NCBI GenBank assembly: GCA_027605045.1
Contig: JAQFWX010000024.1
Location: 372,001 to 436,000, forward strand
DNA length: 64,000 bases
Origin: Phallus indusiatus
Lineage: Eukaryota > Basidiomycota > Agaricomycetes > Phallales > Phallaceae
Direction: 5' to 3'
The notes beneath the pieces are model-generated. The model worked only from the letters and a program-made list of their open reading frames with translations, was not told where the DNA came from and made no database searches. Shown one piece after another: positions 1-12,558 of the stretch. Both the position numbers and the translations under genes were made by a program. The first letter of the stretch is position 1; every line of letters starts with the position of its first letter.

Positions 1-1
1 T

Positions 2-457
2 GACCATAGTGTCTATGTCGACAGACACGGCTGGTTTAGATATGCTGACGGAACTTTAATTCCAGTCAGTTATGATACAATGCCATATAAATTGTTGGAT
101 ACAGACGTCAAGATACATCTCACCAACTATCCTCAATCTCTCGAAAATTATGACGCTTGTTTCGGGGATGGAGTATTGCGAGTCAAGAGCTCTGCTGGCC
201 ACTGGGAAGTAGGCTCCTTAGGCAACCCTACCGAGAGCGAACAAACACAAGTGAATCGTAAAATATATACTACTGTGATCACGAAGGTGAACGGAAAGAG
301 GGGGCGCAAGGCTCAAAAGCCTAAAACGACAAAGTCAACTGTAGCCACGACTGCGCCAACGCGCCAATCAAAAAGATTGAAGGTAAGACATACCTGTTCT
401 TGTGCACAATTTTCTAACCGGATATAGAACAATGCTTCAGCCGTGCCGTTAGATTAA
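2..457 (+). CDS. 3' part of an unrecognised gene
   Basis: The frame is open from the window start. It runs to a clean donor (AAG|GTAAGA, exon end 382), a 45-bp intron ending TATAG, and a short last exon that adds nine codons before TAA at 455-457. The visible part is about 136 residues. It has an aromatic segment at its start (VDRHGWFRY type) and a Lys/Arg-rich C-terminus (KRGRKAQKPK, then RQSKRLK) that could bind nucleic acid or serve as a nuclear localisation signal. The 5' part lies outside the window. I do not recognise the family; the setting suggests a transposon-linked gene, but that is inference. Confidence 0.45.
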
Positions 458-2085
458 CTTGAAGCGTCACTGTAAATTGTAATCAGTGTTGTTTCAATCC
501 ATACCAAGATAATTGAGTCCCTTCGTTAAATTAGCGTCAAAATCAAAACCAAACGTGTAAGACTTTCGTACCAATGAACGTCACATCAATGAGGCTATTG
601 GGATCCGTTGTTTGGTTTGCTGTTCCCCCTGCCGCCATCCTGAGATATAGTCAATTTCTGGATCATGACTCAAATAAAATGACATTCCTTATGAGGTAAG
701 GTTGACGAGTTTATGTGCGCTATCTGGAATTTTTTCTCGACTGCACAACGACCATTTGTTTTCAGGACTAAAGAAAACATTTGGTGTGCCAAGACTAATA
801 CCGTTGACCAAACACATGATAGTCCGCCACAATTGACTGACGTATCCATGTCATTCATTGTCCGACGCAAAGTTTACTGGTATTTTGATGAACAGGATAT
901 CAGATGTCGTCGCCACAATAACTTGTACACTGACCGTTGGAGAAATCCTACAACCAACCTAACGCTGTTGCCGTTGTATCGACCAAAAATCATAAACGAA
1001 GGCGTGGATACAATGTGCTCAGAACGCGAAACAAGACCACCGGGTGTGCGGGCTCTTGGTCAGCGAATTCGGACACCCTCAGAGTAATTTGAGACTATGC
1101 TGTTGAGTGCAAGCGAGCATTAGGGTGGGATGGAGAACGCGAAAGAATGAGGGAAGGAATGATGGTGACGACGCTGACATCCCTAGCTTGAGTGCGATGA
1201 CGGAAAGAGCAACACGCAATGAGCTCTGGCGCCCGCGAGCTCATGAACAGCAGGATATTGGAGCCGTTCTGGCGCCTTCTCCGCTGACTGCCACCACTTA
1301 GATCGCGGAACGATGCTAGGGCCAACTTTGATCTACCATCTTTGTAAAGTTAAATTCAAACGTCGGTGGTGCATGAGATGAAATCATAGCCTTGAAGGTC
1401 GATACGGCCTCCCACTCAACCCACTCGTCGCTGCCCAGAACTTTGAATACAAGATAAGTAACATCTGTCCATGAACCAATCTTCGTTACACGCCATTAAC
1501 TGACGCAGGTTTGCACGCTTGCGTGCCTATAATCACCTGAGTCCTTCAGTTGAATAGCATTCTCCAAGGTCACACCGCCAACATTCAACGCGTCACCTGC
1601 CGCAGCAGCTTCATCCACTGCAAAGGTCAGGAACAATCTATTTAAGTTCCGAACCCTGTTTGCGAGAAATCTTCTCTGCCTCTGCTTAATAGTATTTTTA
1701 TGCAACTATCAGTCTCGCCCCACAGTCCATCAGATATCCTCAGCATCCTCAGCATCAATGTGTCTACGGTTTTGCCTCGACGAGTGTCGCATCTGCCTGA
1801 TGTTACTCCGAATGACGTGGATAATAACACCTACGACCCTGTGCAAATTCACCAATTCAGATCTCCTACACCCCTGAATTCTCAGTCAGTTCCACCCATG
1901 TCATACATCGCCGTCGCCCTTCTACTGCAACAGGCACTTCAACCACTAGTAAGCCACATCCATGAAACAATCCTCGATATCCGCTAACATATGATACATG
2001 TGTGCGTGTGTGCCTGCCTATTTCGCAAATGCCATATGTCAGGCCTTCTTTGCTTCAGCTGTTCGGCTCGACCGGGCCCGTCTCA
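458..2085. other. Intergenic, no gene supported
   Basis: Only short, overlapping frames without family features occur here. No splice-consistent gene model or clear repeat was found. Confidence 0.4.
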
Positions 2086-2140
2086 TGTCGCAAAAACCAA
2101 AGCAGGTTTATAAACCCCTTCAGGTTCATGAACCGTTAAA
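2086..2140 (+). repeat. Relic end of the TGTCACAAAAACC TIR family
   Basis: TGTCGCAAAAACC at 2086 is followed six bases later by GGTTTATAAACCCC. This copies, with one mismatch in the first 13 bases, the ends of the complete TIR element at 22021-22687. No matching right end was found nearby, so this is probably a truncated or decayed copy. Confidence 0.5.
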
Positions 2141-2378
2141 AAACCTTGATCGGTAAGACAAATTGATTTAATTACTTCTCTCCGCAACATATTTCGGTTA
2201 ATTAACGCGGATGGAAATAGTCGGAGGCTTAATGCCAGCGTCAAATGGGACCGACGTGATGGCGACTGGCGATGTGCTTCTGCTTCATTCTCCTGCCCTT
2301 CCTTTCTCTCGTTTTTTCCTCCCGTGTGTGAGAAAGGCGAGCGGGTTGTTGTGTCTTGGTGCGAAACAATAAAGATCT

Positions 2379-5300
2379 TTATTGAGATAACCCGCGTGGA
2401 TCTAGGAAAAACCGTACAAATGTATCGCTATCAATGACGTCGTTAAGAAAATAGATTTTTTTTTTGGAGGAAAAAAAAGGAATGAAGTGACAACCTCGAA
2501 TGATGTATTCGAGAGAAATGAACTGAACGTCCTGTTCTTCAAAAGCTTGCATTCCTTCCCACTGGATTGACTTTAAAACTGACGGCATGAGCATTTTGAC
2601 GAGTGCCACGTCACATTGTCGGTCTTCTGAATCTTTGCAAGTAAAAACAAACAAAAGCTGGGCAAACGAGACCGGGTCCGTGTTTATCGCAACAAAATCG
2701 AAGCGTTCGCGTCCATGGAAATTTGTATTGCAGCGGAGTATATCCTTTGATGATCGCCAGTCTTCCATTGACCGAAAGGTAATATAGAGACATTTATATG
2801 GTTGAATCTGAAAAAAAGGATTGATTGCATTCAGATAAATGGATACAATGGTGCTCACAATAGTATTGTGGTCTATTGACGGCCTCTGCTCTTGCGGAAT
2901 CTCATCCATGAACTCGAGAAGTTTTGATGCGAAGTGAGAGAAGTTGGAATCCTTTCGATGGTGGGTTTCAACCATAGATAATTTCATGGTTGCGGAACGG
3001 GAGCCTAAGCTATAATTATTTTCGATTAGATGACCTTCTCGAGCTATGACTTCATCGGCCAGGTCTTCGTCATTGAGGGACTCGCGCGCCGTGTCAAATT
3101 GATCCACAAACATTCGTATTTGAGCGACTGCCTCCTGATTCTCATCGATTCTGACCATCTAATTACAGAATTTATTTGTTGAATATTTGAATGATATAAG
3201 TATATTTTTTACCTGCGCTTCGACATTTTTATAATTTGTTTGGCGATATGCCTGTTTCACTTCTTGTTGGAAGCCTTCACCAGGACGGGTCGAGTAGCCG
3301 TCAATACATCCTTTCCGACGTAAATCGTCTACAGCATGACGCATCATATGATGCTTAGGATAATCATATATCTTCCCATATGCTTCCGTAATGTCCTTTA
3401 CATTGTTAAACTATCCGGAATATTAAAAGTTAATTTAAACTCACCGTGCAAACCTTCTGATATTCCGGCAGAACAGTTTGTTCCAGGTATAATACATGAC
3501 GCTCAGATATCACTTTGAGACCAAGAATTGCGCGGAATATAGCACACCAGCGAATTGCTTGAAAAATAGGAGATTTCGCTTCAAAAATTGATAAGAGACA
3601 TGGAACAATACACTGTTACTTGTTTAAATATCATAGAACTCATACTAAATTATGTGTACCTTTAAAATGTCACGAAAGGAGTTTCCGTCCGTAAAATCTG
3701 CTTTAACAACATTGTCAAAATGTTTCAGTCTGGGCCAAGGTGGCACTTCTGCCATGCTACGCTCAATGTTAAGTCAAATGATGGTACAACAAAGTAATAA
3801 TAAAACTTACCTTTGAGATAAAGATTTTTCTTCTTCGGAACTCAGATCCTCTAAGATCAGGGACCATTGATGTTTCCCCCACTCGCCCGAGTCAAAAGAA
3901 TGCAAAATGTCATATGAATAGGCCTGATAGGGAGAGGATCTACACATTTTCCAAAAGCAATTCTAAAGAGAGTTAATTATTCATCAACAGTTGGATTAGT
4001 TGCGACTTTACTTGTATTAAATGAAGCCCATTATTTTTTAACAAAGTATCAGCAGCGCTTGGTGTTAGTGATTTTGCGCTAGTGAAGACCTTGACCATGG
4101 CGGCTTCAGTGCGTTCTTGATATGCAGTGGTTATGGAATGTAGCTCTTTTGCCGGGACGAGGCAGCGGGGACAAGGATAGTTTGCACGATTACCTTTTGT
4201 TGCACAGAAACAATATGCCTCTTCCATGTCAAGAGAAGCAATGAGAAATCCAGGAAAAAGAACACGAACTATCCTGTCACCGCACATAACTGCTTGACCA
4301 TAGATAGATAGTTTTTTGAGAGACTGTAAAATCATTTCAAGAATCCTATGATAAACTTCGCGTTTGAAATGTGCCAGATCTTCACTTTGATTTTGAGGGT
4401 GATCCAGTGATTCACCAACCTAAAATATACAATTTAATTAGAAAAAATAGCACTCAAAATCGCAAAAAATCACAATGGGCATATAACCAATTAATATTCC
4501 ACCTCCATTCCCGGACGCATTTCGAATTTGGCTCGGAAGCCCGCATGCACGCAAAATAATGGGATGCATTTTTTTACCAGTGGATACATTGCTCTTATCG
4601 AGCCATATGTGCAACGGAAAATAACAATGCGGACGTTTATCTGATTGAGGTTGAGGAATAGAGTCCTAAATTATAATGTTACAACTATGATACAACACTC
4701 ATCAAAATCTTTAGTACCTGATACTCCCACCATGCATCGCCCGAATTAATTTCATCATATATCCGCGTGATGTCTTCACCCACATGTAGGAATTTCTTCA
4801 CTGGGAACCATGACATATCTTTCGATAGCGTTGGATCTTGAACCAGGTTCTTGATCCATTCCCACGGATCTCGATATAAGAATTTGAAAGTGTGAAGTTT
4901 CCCCCGAAAGGTGTGCGAAACCTCAGCTTCGGTAAACTTTGAACAGATTAGACATGCAGTAGCAGCAAATAGATGATGGAAACATACTTGCAGGATGAAT
5001 TTTCGGGCTGAGGCAAGAGAGTCTTGAACATCTTGATGTGTTCTAAATGTTAACGAAGTATTTTTCGCCCATCCTCCGTGAATGCCATCGAGAATTTTGT
5101 CCGTTATGTCCTTTTTTAAACAGCCAGTCACGACGATTTCGGCAAACTCAAAGTCTGCGCGTGTGCGGAAAGGGGCCCATGGCCATTCAGGATCAGGAAT
5201 GTCCTGAATCAGTGATGGCGCGTCCATTTTTGTTTTGGGAAACTCTTCCGCATCTAGTGGAACAATTGTACGCTCGTGTAAGTTACTATGTGGATGATGT

Positions 5301-5747
5301 TGGATTTCAATAAACTCGTCTGGTGAACTCGATGGGTCGGGTGTCATACGAGAAGCAGAAACCGGTTCATTTTCTAAGATCAGAATGAAAAAGGTTTCCT
5401 CCAAGCATGGATGAAAATACTACTTACCATGCATATAGACGTCGTTTATCATAGTGGCATCCTGTGAGCACGTGTTCCGATTGACACCTCCGTCCTCGAA
5501 TACTTGACGTTGTGAGTCCGGATGCTCTACATAAGATAATTTAGTTCGGGAACAGTAAGATAGGCCCAAATGTACCGGTACGATTGTCCCAGGTCAGGAC
5601 TGGTGTTCGAAAGGTTGGCGGGCACACATTGTGCGAGTGTTTCTTTTGACAAGACTTTTGATGCTTGTCAAAGCGATGATATGTCTTGATTTCGTTACAG
5701 TATTGGCAAAATCGTTGATTTCCCAATACCCTACGGCTGCCGTGCAT
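2379..5747 (-). CDS. Plavaka-type (CMC superfamily) transposase, element 1
   Basis: This is a multi-exon minus-strand gene. Exon 1 starts at ATG 5747 and encodes a C2HC-type zinc finger (CQYC, then H, H and C). Later exons carry the family's landmarks in order: a WPWAPF segment; RDPWEWIKNLVQDP followed by a Tyr/Trp motif ending AWWEYQ (about 4720); LHIWLDKSNVSTGKK and GNGGGILIGYMP (about 4500-4650); a block with CGD and a PCPRCLVP zinc-knuckle-like motif (about 4150); GEWGKHQWSLILEDL (about 3850); and a C-terminal domain ending at 2379. I saw no inactivating stop between plausible splice sites, so it may be intact, though several introns were placed only by eye. Expected role: nuclear cut-and-paste transposase. 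It is divergent from the gene at 5932, with a 184-bp gap. Confidence 0.75.
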
Positions 5748-5817
5748 AAGAGATCGACGTGATCGATTAGATTGAGTCTTTGTGCCTAAAAACAGCACTG
5801 GGCAAGCTCAGTTATTT

Positions 5818-5860
5818 CACGTGACACGTAACGTGTAACATGTAACGTGTAACGTGTGAC
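5818..5860. promoter_or_regulatory. Tandem ACGTG/ACGTGTAAC motifs in a bidirectional promoter
   Basis: The 184-bp gap between the divergent genes holds a palindromic CACGTG (5818-5823) followed by several ACGTGTAAC-like copies in tandem up to 5860. This could be an E-box-type factor site cluster or a transposase-responsive site. The function is inferred. Confidence 0.4.
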
Positions 5861-5931
5861 AATTAAGCCAAGCTCAGCCATCCAAGCCATCCCTCCAGCC
5901 TGTTCATTTCGCACCTCCCAAATAGAGCATA

Positions 5932-8224
5932 ATGCCACAATACACTCTCCCAGCACTTCCCAGTGATGATGCAATTGATGCAACAGCGTCGAGAGAAGTA
6001 GCTGCGGTAAGTGATTAAAATTATAAATTCATTCTACACTAACCTTTTTTAGATGTGTCATGATCTCAGGGCCGATATTGCTGTGATGGCATCACAAGAA
6101 AAAGCAGCGCAGGAAATAGCAACATGCGAACGGCGTATTGAGGTTTTGAAAACAGAGATAGCATTTTTAGAAAAAAAGAAGGCGCTCATTGCTGGCACAA
6201 AAAAAACGAAAGGTTCAAAATCTGAAGGTCAAAAATCTGTCGAAGAGGATGAAATTTTTCAGCTTGGCAAGCGTTATGCCATCACCACATCGCTATGGCT
6301 TCAAGATCAAGAGAAGGCTTTCACGGTCGAAGAGGATCCGGAATATCAGCCGAACATGCGATATTACGATGACAACATGCTCATGCAAGGCCAGCTGCAT
6401 GATCTTAAAGCGTTCATCCCGGAGAAATATCATGGCCGTTTTAGCGATATAAGTTTTCAACGCACGGTATTTATTTGTGATATTGAAGAAGAGTCCAATT
6501 ATTAACTATATACAGTTCATTGATGGGATGCAGGAACAACGGTCAACCGCCATCAGTCATATTAAAGAGGGGCTGAGTAAGATATTCGAACGTTCTAAAA
6601 TTGATATTAAGAAGAAGGAAGTGAAACAAGAGCTGAATGGCTGGCGTGTAAAAAACGGCAAGGGAAGCTACCGCACGTTGCCACCGATTGCATACGAGAA
6701 TCTCGAGAAAAGTGATGATAATAGACTTTTTCATAACGATATCATACTTAATGTAAGCTTTATATTATATTGAAGTATGGTTACTTACAAGATTTCTATC
6801 AGGCATTTTTGATACTATACTTCAGAAACAAAGGTTTAGCGGGTTTCACAACAGTAATAAAAGGAGGCGGGAGAAGACCTATTGGGACCAAGTGGAAGTT
6901 GAAAGAAGTTACCATCAACATGCTAGTTATTGTTACTGTACTCGTAAGTCCCAAGTAATTCTCATAACCTACGCTAACTGTGCTTTTAGCTTCGATGTGC
7001 TCTTACCGAGGATCAGTTCAACCCTGTGAACGCGTCATCAGGCATTGACTATCATAAATGTTTCACAACTTACATGCAGATTTGCTCGAAACGCAATCAG
7101 CGTCGCCAGATACAAAGTACACTTGACTGGGCAAATGAAAAGCTTTTTCCTCAAAAGCAAAAGGCCGGTGAGACTGTTATGGATTCTGATGAAGAAGAGA
7201 TCACTAGAATGGTGGGAGATCCGAGCTCGGACTATGAAGATTATGAGAATAACCAGGAAATGAGAGCAATGAATGAGGATGAGGATGAGGATGAGGATGA
7301 GGATGAGGATGAGGACGAGGACGAGGACGAGGACGAGGATGAGGACGAGGATGACGAGGACGAGGATGAGGACGAGGATGACGAGGACGAGGATGAGGAC
7401 GAGGATGACGAGGACGAGGATGAGGACGAGGATGACGAGGACGAGGATGATGAGGATGAGGATGGTCAGCCCCAAATGAACGTAAGCGTGACACACTTCA
7501 CATATAATCTGATCTAATCCTTACATTCACAGATGTCTAATACATTACCAAAGAATATATCTCGGGATACTGCACCTATGCAACCTCGTATAATAAACGT
7601 CAATAGGGTATGGTGTATTTAGATTATTAATCTATCATACCGTTTAAATGTTTTCAGAACCGAGCGACATCTGTCACTGCACCTCCAGTTCCTGATGCTT
7701 CTTCACAAGCCCTTGCATCTGCTGAACTTCCAGCTCCTCCGGAACGTTCGGACTCTTCTAAACATCCATCTCCTTGTCCACCTTCTCCTGAAAGTCCGCT
7801 TTCTCCTGAGCCTACGACTTCTCGATCTTCCACCAGACTTAGTGCCAAAACTCCTGCTATGCCCCGAGCTACTCGTTCTCGCGCGTCTGCCGCTGGATCT
7901 CATGTGCCTACTACATCTCGTGTGCCGACTAGACCACACGTGTCTGCTAGACCTTCCATTTCTGCTGAAACTCGGGCTAATTCACCTAAGAGAACAGAGC
8001 CTCCAGCTGTGACTGTTTATACTCATGCTACGAAAAACCCGGATGTACCACAATCTACTCGTGCCCAACGTGGACAAAAACGTGGCAATGACGACGCTCA
8101 AAAGCAGGCACGTAGGTTGAGACCGCGAACTAACTTAAATCCAGAGGTTGAGAAGGGTACTTCTAAGGATATTGGTAAGGGAAGCGGACGGAAGGGGACG
8201 CGGACAGATAAGCGGAAAAAATGA
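5932..8224 (+). CDS. Transposon-linked coiled-coil protein with acidic tract and basic tail
   Basis: The start is ATG 5932. Exon 1 (5932-6006) joins exon 2 (6053-6466), and further exons lie at about 6513-6750, 6800-6940, 6990-7480, 7530-7610 and 7658-8224. The N-terminus is a Lys/Glu-rich coiled coil. The middle (YAITTSLWLQ, then FIDGMQEQRSTAISHIKEG, then INMLVIVTVL and SGIDYHKCFTTYMQ) resembles a basidiomycete family I recall as DUF6698 (not verified). A very acidic Asp/Glu run follows (about 7277-7470), then a Ser/Pro/Thr-rich region and a strongly basic C-terminus (GRKGTRTDKRKK). It lies head to head with a Plavaka-type transposase. A DNA- or chromatin-related accessory role is a guess. 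Confidence 0.65.
7277..7470 (+). repeat. Coding GAGGAT/GAGGAC microsatellite
   Basis: Tandem GAGGA(T/C) hexamers with GACGAG interruptions encode the Glu/Asp run of the 5932-8224 gene. Other frames over it stay open only because of the repeat. Confidence 0.9.
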
Positions 8225-8348
8225 ACATGGAATAGTTTACTACTTCGAGATCAGGCTTCTTTCTTAGCATCTTTGATATACAAACATTATCAAATTTTAT
8301 CACAAGTTAATAACAATTTGCTTTCTGTGCAATTGACGTGTGCATTAA

Positions 8349-9104
8349 TCAACAAAGACCGCAGCGACTGTGGCTAGTTACACTGTGTAAAATGTCACTA
8401 TATATCGTTAGCCGCATTGCGTCCTCTTTTTTTCGCTCCTCATTATTTTCTCGCATTATCTCAAATATAGCCCGTAAATCCTTTACCGTCTGTCTCAGTT
8501 CCTTGACGAGTTCCATCGCAATGAGTGTTGAACCAGTCTGTTGCTCGGCTTCATGTCTCACGTTGGGTTCGGTTGGAGGTCTCACGTTGGGTTCGATTGG
8601 AGAATGGGTATCCTATAATAGTGCTTTGTCAGTTTAATGTTAATTTAGTATTGATAATTGTCGTACCATGGCATTGCTTTCTTCTCCGGTGGCGTGAAAT
8701 CCTTTCTCAAGGTGTTGCAAACGATTCGAGACATGTGTCAATCTTTCTTGTGTAGCACCTGTTTTTTTTTCAGGTTAAAATGTGTACTCTATTATCAGTA
8801 GGTTGAACATACCTATACGCTCTATATCACTTTCAGTTAGCATTTTCTGTCCTCCCATGCCATCATCCAGCCACCAATTTGATTCAGAAGTCGGATAAAC
8901 GGTGGGGCATTTGGATACACTATCCTGATTTGAGACTTGAGATTCCGTCTCAGGAATGATAGTATTTGATGGAGAACAGGGGCGGAAAACTGGAGCTGGG
9001 TATGGCATGGCGAAAAAGTTTGGCACAATTGCCAATAGACGCCCCCAACCACAAGTTCTCTCCTGAAGCGCTTGAAGTTTTTTTTCACGCTCCGCTTTTC
9101 TCAT
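8349..9104 (-). CDS. Small coiled-coil protein of unknown function
   Basis: A three-exon minus-strand model: exon 1 from ATG 9104 to about 8814 (Lys/Glu-rich start, later a PTSESNWWLDDGMGG segment); exon 2 about 8747-8675; exon 3 about 8610-8349. The splice signals are GTATGT..TTTCAG and GTACGA..TATAG. Exon 3 has two copies of a PTEPNVRPP-like heptad and then a helix rich in Leu/Lys/Glu (ELVKELRQTVKDLRAIF) likely to coil. The true start could lie further upstream. The gene sits between the 5932-8224 gene and the Ulp1-like gene, so it may belong to the same element. The family is not recognised. Confidence 0.45.
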
Positions 9105-10301
9105 ACTTTTGCTTCTCTTCTTCCTACTTTGTCCTTTCTCCTGTCACTCCCCTAACGTTTTTGAGATACTATCATGACTCAAACATATTCTGGTCTTATT
9201 ATCTTGTAACGCTCATCTTTTTATACGCATACTTTTGAAATTCAGATTCCTCATTGAAAGAACCAACAGCCACTCGTCGCTCATGTCCGGTCCATTCTAT
9301 TTTGGTAGGTCAGTTAACAACATTTTATTCTTGATAAGGCTACTCATTGGAGACGTTTCGGCGAGTAGATTTCCCACATTCCCTCTGCCCATTTATGTCA
9401 CACAGGACTTGGCCACCAGTGACTTGATTAATGTAAGTCAGTGTCGGCCATTATACCTCTGTCATAATAAGAAATTTCATTAGACTCAAGACTAAAGACT
9501 CACTATTTTGGTTTGGGAAGGTAAGTCTCCCATCAAAACTGGTCTTGTCGACAGGCAAATAATACACTGAGGCAACATGTCTAGATTCTAGGCCTGCATT
9601 GAACCCTCGCTATCCTCGAAAATCGATTCCTCATGTACCAAGAACGGACCAATATCAAGCCGCCATCGGTTCAGAATAACCTGTTACGTGAAAAGGGTAA
9701 GCTCTATCAACTCTTCGTGTTGATGCATTGAATAATGAATGCACTTACGCAACATATCTAGATCCTACGCCTGTTGAACCCTCGCTATCCTCGAAAATCG
9801 ATTCCTCATGCACCGAGAATGGACCAATATTAAGCCGCCATTCGGTTTTCCATATTGATGATATTTTTAGTCTGTTTCGCCCATCCGTATTGGCTGCGCA
9901 TACTTCTCGTACTTTGGCCGTTGAATGTGATTATGTAATCGGGTCACTTAAATACGAGCCGCATAGACTTAGATACAAAGAACGATGGTTTATTTAGAAT
10001 AGAATCTAATAGAATAACATTGACCCTATATAACCTTTGTTTGAAGACAATGTCGTTTATTAACGTATTATGTCGTATATAAATCAAAGCAACATAAATA
10101 AATCCACTTCTTATATTCATTATCTTGAGCAAGTGTTTATAAACTGAATCGGCCAATGTTTATTATTTAGTTATTTAGACCTGCGTTAAAAATTGACGTT
10201 GGGTCCCTCAATAACCTCTCGCTAGGTTAACGAGAGCCTTGAACTAGTAAATTAAGCTTAATAAACCGCCTCAGCGTCTAACAGTCTAATATAGGTTTAA
10301 A
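9105..10301. other. Gap with a tandem duplicated ~100-bp segment
   Basis: Two copies of about 100 bp (about 9575-9677 and 9745-9845) are nearly identical (both contain GAACCCTCGCTATCCTCG). Each follows an acceptor-like TCTAG. They could be duplicated exons of an undetected gene, or a relic. No full model could be built. Confidence 0.45.
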
Positions 10302-12477
10302 ATGGTAAATAATCCTTTTTCGATTTTTGCGACAGTCACCACTGATCTCATTGACAAAATCAGTCCTATTATCCACTTTTCCGAACGTGAATACGAGGAG
10401 CAAGGTGTGTGTATATCATTGCACTCTTTTAATATGGTGTGGAATAATACAACTTGAGCAGCACTTCAATACACGTGCTGAAGTTCTTCTACCGTAGCCC
10501 AAGAAGATCAAAGAATCCTGTTAAAATGAGTTGTATATATCCATTGATGTACATACATTTGCTTTGAGCTTTTAAATAGGTAAAATTAATACTGAAGTGA
10601 TTCAAAATCTCTTCCATGAAGATTTTCCTTTGCTGAGGTAAATGTGAAGATATGTACGTCCGACGTCGGATATGTACAGGAAAAGAAATAATTTATTCAC
10701 CGGAGAATAAGAAGAGTCTTGATGTCGCCTTACTTCCATTGTCCCTTCGGAAAAACATGTAAGTCTTGAATCAAGTTATCTATAAACTAAGTTTTCTGGG
10801 GAAAAACACTTCAACGTACCCGTGCATCTGTTTCTAATCTAACTCCTACCACCTCAGTTTCGTACCATTACCTGCTCTGTGGTAAACCTCGCTATGGAAC
10901 AATTTGCAAATGTACCACACATTGTCGTGACCGAATTCGTTATCGGAACGAGCCTTTTCACTTCAGCTCAAGGTTTACTTTCGGTGACTGACGACTCCGT
11001 AGTCTTGCGTGCCAGAATGCAACCAAGTGATCAGACTCGAATTATGGTGACAATACCTTTCTCAGGAATTGAATCGTGGGAAGTAAGTATCATGAGTGTC
11101 TATGTGTAGTGACTGACTCGCACAATTTAGGGTTGTCCAAATCCCCAAGTCTGCACGAGCACACCGACTTTTATTATCACTGGAAAAGGCAGGCTTAATT
11201 TTACCAGTCATTGAGTCATACTTTCTTATTTTTTGCACAGGAACACTAAATCATAAGGACAGTACTCGTTCTGTGAGGCGATTATCATGTCGTCTATGCA
11301 TAGATGATAAGCAATGGATCTCGTATGGGCAGCTCATAGACCGCTTGACTACTTCACAAATGGTCGCTCAAAGGTAAGTTGTGGTCTCGTATATTCGAGT
11401 GTGTGAATTATTTTTATTTTAGCCCTGACACAATGGTCGCGAGTTGGGCAACACAGACAATCCTAACTTTCACACCGGACGTTCCGGGGTCGGTGAGACT
11501 CACGTTGACTATTCATGACTTGCGGTGCCTTCAGCCATACAAATGGGTAAATGAGGCCATAGTGGACTTTTTATCCTTGCAAGTATTATTCTGGTAACGA
11601 CACAATTTTGATTAATACTTTTATTAGATATGGCTTTCATTGTAAGAAGGTGTCGCGTCCTGATCTTTGCCATGGCATTACACCTTACACTTCATGGGTG
11701 TCCAAGTATGTATTGGACCATTCTACGTAATTTCTACCTTGTTTCTTGTTGAATATATTCTTAAAGTAATTATAGGTACACTGAGAGCTTTGGCCGCTGG
11801 AAAAGAAGGGTTGCCAACTGCTTTCTCGGAAAATATTTCTATATCCCATTTTGTGAAAAGTGAATCATTGTGCCTGTTCTGTATTATTTGCTGATTAAAT
11901 TTTTAATGAAGCTCTCATTGGTACCTAGTAATCGTTTCTCTGTTGGATACAGAGCCCAAGAAGCGACCGGCAGCAGAGTGAGTGGAAAATTGTGCATGCT
12001 TTGATTGTTCAGGAATCTCAACTTCATACCAGCGCCACTATTTTTATTTATGATTCCCTTGGGATGGAACATCCAAACATTTCAAATGAGATGCATAAAT
12101 TTCTACAAGGTCAAGCACAGGAATATTACAATTGTGATTATACAGGGCGACTTAAAGAATTTTACATATCAGTAAGTGTTTCTTTCAAATAAAAAACTCA
12201 AAAAAAAACACTCTTATTTTCGCTAGGGACCTCTACAAAAAAACACAACCGACTGTGGGTTGTTCGTTGTAAAGTTTATGAATGTTTTTTTGGAGCACCG
12301 TGGAAAGGTGATCGCCCATGCGATGGTGAGTAAAGTTATTGGAGCATTTGATTAAAATTTTCATCCATGTTATAGAAAAGCAAGAAAATCACCTTGTCAT
12401 GGGATGAGGAAGTGATGCCAAGATTCCGTATGGAATCTTTGACGACGATCCATAATTTGACCGCTGTTATAGAGTAG
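10302..12477 (+). CDS. Ulp1-like (peptidase family C48) cysteine protease
   Basis: This is a multi-exon gene with ATG at 10302 and TAG at 12475-12477. The C-terminal half is a Ulp1/SENP-type domain. It begins with the entry motif LQPYKWVNEAIVDFLSLQ (about 11530-11580). The catalytic His is in NSHWYLVIV (codon 11916-11918), the Asp in IFIYDSLG (12052-12054), and the oxyanion Gln and catalytic Cys in GPLQKNTTDCGLF (Cys 12254-12256). The triad is complete only if the 55-bp intron GTGAGT..ACCAG (from about 11978) is spliced. The N-terminal exons (10302-11360) are unrecognised, and their phase around 10860 is uncertain. The family cleaves ubiquitin-like modifiers such as SUMO. Copies without a Nedd8/SUMO-pathway setting are common in transposons, and this one sits 80 bp from a terminal repeat array, so it is probably element-encoded. 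Confidence 0.75.
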
Positions 12478-12558
12478 CACCACTTTGTATATATATTTGT
12501 GCTAAGTTAACAAGTGCTTTTCCTTATATATTAATTAACGCTATAAGTAAATAATTTA

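Noticed and set aside
7038..7496. Long open frames on both strands over the acidic region
   Set aside because: They are kept open by the GAGGAY repeat. Splice joins and composition support only the plus-strand Asp/Glu frame.
11960..12050. Loss of the catalytic His in the Ulp1-like protease (reading straight through as SEWKIVHALIV)
   Set aside because: Splicing GTGAGT..ACCAG keeps the upstream HW motif in frame with the Asp motif.
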